The translations under genes were made by a program, and so were the position numbers. Below, piece by piece: positions 14,410 to 15,216 of a stretch of 15,216 nucleotides of DNA. The notes beneath the pieces are model-generated. The model was not told the DNA's origin. It did not search any database and saw nothing but the letters and a program-made list of their open reading frames with translations. Location of the stretch: NCBI GenBank assembly GCA_038124025.1, contig JAYPBC010000039.1, forward strand, positions 1-15,216, written 5' to 3'. The stretch's first letter is position 1; every line of letters begins with the position of its first letter. Origin of the DNA: UBA1275 sp038124025 (lineage in GTDB: Bacteria; Bacteroidota; Rhodothermia; Balneolales; Balneolaceae).

Positions 14410-15216
14410 TTATATGCGTTTTTGACGAAGAATTACTCCGGCGGAATAGGGAACCATATAACTGTGTTCAATAAACATTTCCTCAGGTACTAGTTCCTCT
14501 TTGAGTACTAATTCCCATTTACCTTCGGGTAAAATAATTTCATGCGATTCATTTCTATTACAGTTTATAGATATAAAATACGTGTATGGACTGTCTGTAG
14601 ATTCACCATCAATTGAAAAAGTTATATGCAGTGGATCCTGATAGACTTTAAATTCGATGGCTTGGGAAGAGGAGTTCCTAAGAGCTTTTTCCGATTTTCT
14701 TAGTTCAATTAACCGTTTGTAGTAATTATATAGATTTAAATTACGGTCTTTTTCATCAAAATTAAGGTAATTAACGTCACTATCTTTGTTGTACGAATCA
14801 TGATCGTATACAGCATCTTTATGATCTATTTTAGGCTCTAAGACTTTACTTCTTGCCCATTCCTGACCCGCATGTATCATGCAAACACCTTGACTGACAA
14901 AGAGCATGAGTCCGGCTAATTTTTGTAAACGTATGACTTCCTGTTCGAAGAATACTTTGTTCGCTAGCTCATTGTCACGAAAATTTTCGCTTCCACGGGA
15001 TGAATTACTGTTTACCAATCTATGATGACGTTCATGTTTTAAAGCCGTACGTATGAAATCACCTAAGGTGTAGCCATCATGACTTTCTATATAATTTACC
15101 GAATGGGATGATTGATGATATAACCCATGTTCATCCTGTAATAAAGTCCCCCTAAAAAGATTTTCTATGGTGTATCGGTGTACACCTTCTGGCCAATTAC
15201 CAAATATAATCCCTTT
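14410..15216 (-). CDS. GH13 pullulanase-like alpha-glucan hydrolase, C-terminal part (truncated by window edge)
   Basis: The frame is open from its stop at 14410 to the window edge and gives 268 residues; the true start lies beyond 15216. The segment VNYIESHDGYTLGDFIR matches conserved region IV of the GH13 (alpha-amylase) superfamily, with the transition-state Asp in S-H-D-G. LMLFVSQGVCMIHAGQEWAR and the D-S-Y-N-K-D-S-D-V-N block match the end of the barrel in type I pullulanase and glycogen-debranching enzymes. YYKRLIELRKSEKALR then leads into a C-terminal beta-sandwich. Such enzymes cut alpha-1,6 branches of starch, glycogen or pullulan. The catalytic nucleophile and acid/base would lie upstream and cannot be checked. 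A TTG at 15018 is not the real start, since homologous sequence continues before it. The subfamily call is moderate. Confidence 0.82.
   Translation of the reverse strand, partial: KGIIFGNWPEGVHRYTIENLFRGTLLQDEHGLYHQSSHSVNYIESHDGYTLGDFIRTALKHERHHRLVNSNSSRGSENFRDNELANKVFFEQEVIRLQKLAGLMLFVSQGVCMIHAGQEWARSKVLEPKIDHKDAVYDHDSYNKDSDVNYLNFDEKDRNLNLYNYYKRLIELRKSEKALRNSSSQAIEFKVYQDPLHITFSIDGESTDSPYTYFISINCNRNESHEIILPEGKWELVLKEELVPEEMFIEHSYMVPYSAGVILRQKRI

Overview
The window is about 15.2 kb of AT-rich (roughly 40% GC by eye), gene-dense bacterial DNA. Several features suggest a marine, Gram-negative member of the Bacteroidota/Balneolota/Rhodothermota side of the tree. There are many predicted outer-membrane or periplasmic proteins with signal peptides ending in A-Q or S-Q, a cytochrome c / YceI / DUF5777 cassette typical of that group, few Shine-Dalgarno sequences, and a Na+-coupled transporter. 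This placement is inference. I see no RNA genes, insertion sequences, CRISPR arrays or phage genes.

Layout. (1) Positions 1-750, minus: a secreted protein made of 16-residue repeats, interrupted by one in-frame TAA at 346-348; the repeats continue in register past the stop to the window edge. (2) Positions 834-4729, minus: a tight cluster read as small c-type cytochrome, YceI-like protein, DUF5777-like barrel protein, PagL-like acyloxyacyl hydrolase, cyclophilin and a voltage-gated-type K+ channel ending in a zinc ribbon. Genes overlap, abut or lie about 30 nt apart. (3) Positions 4897-6578, plus: an HD-domain hydrolase and the endolytic transglycosylase MltG, divergent from region 2. (4) Positions 6585-12895, minus: efp, accB, accC, gcvH, guaA and a TPR plus type-1 periplasmic-binding protein resembling penicillin-binding-protein activators. 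Gaps are 5-30 nt except for 133 nt between efp and accB. The last gene meets mltG tail to tail with 6 nt between stop codons. (5) Positions 12971-15216, minus: a neurotransmitter:sodium-symporter family transporter with a TTG start, preceded by the C-terminal part of a pullulanase-like GH13 enzyme cut by the window edge.

How the genes fit together. Region 4 is housekeeping: translation (EF-P), the first step of fatty-acid synthesis (AccB/AccC), a lipoyl carrier (GcvH), GMP synthesis (GuaA) and probably cell-wall synthesis control next to MltG. Region 2 looks like an envelope module combining haem-based electron transfer, a lipocalin-like isoprenoid carrier fold and outer-membrane proteins; its function is not established. 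The most unusual items are the nonsense-interrupted repeat protein and the cytochrome/YceI/DUF5777 cassette with a lipid A-type deacylase homologue behind it. I found no clear sign of a wholly new defence or mobile system.
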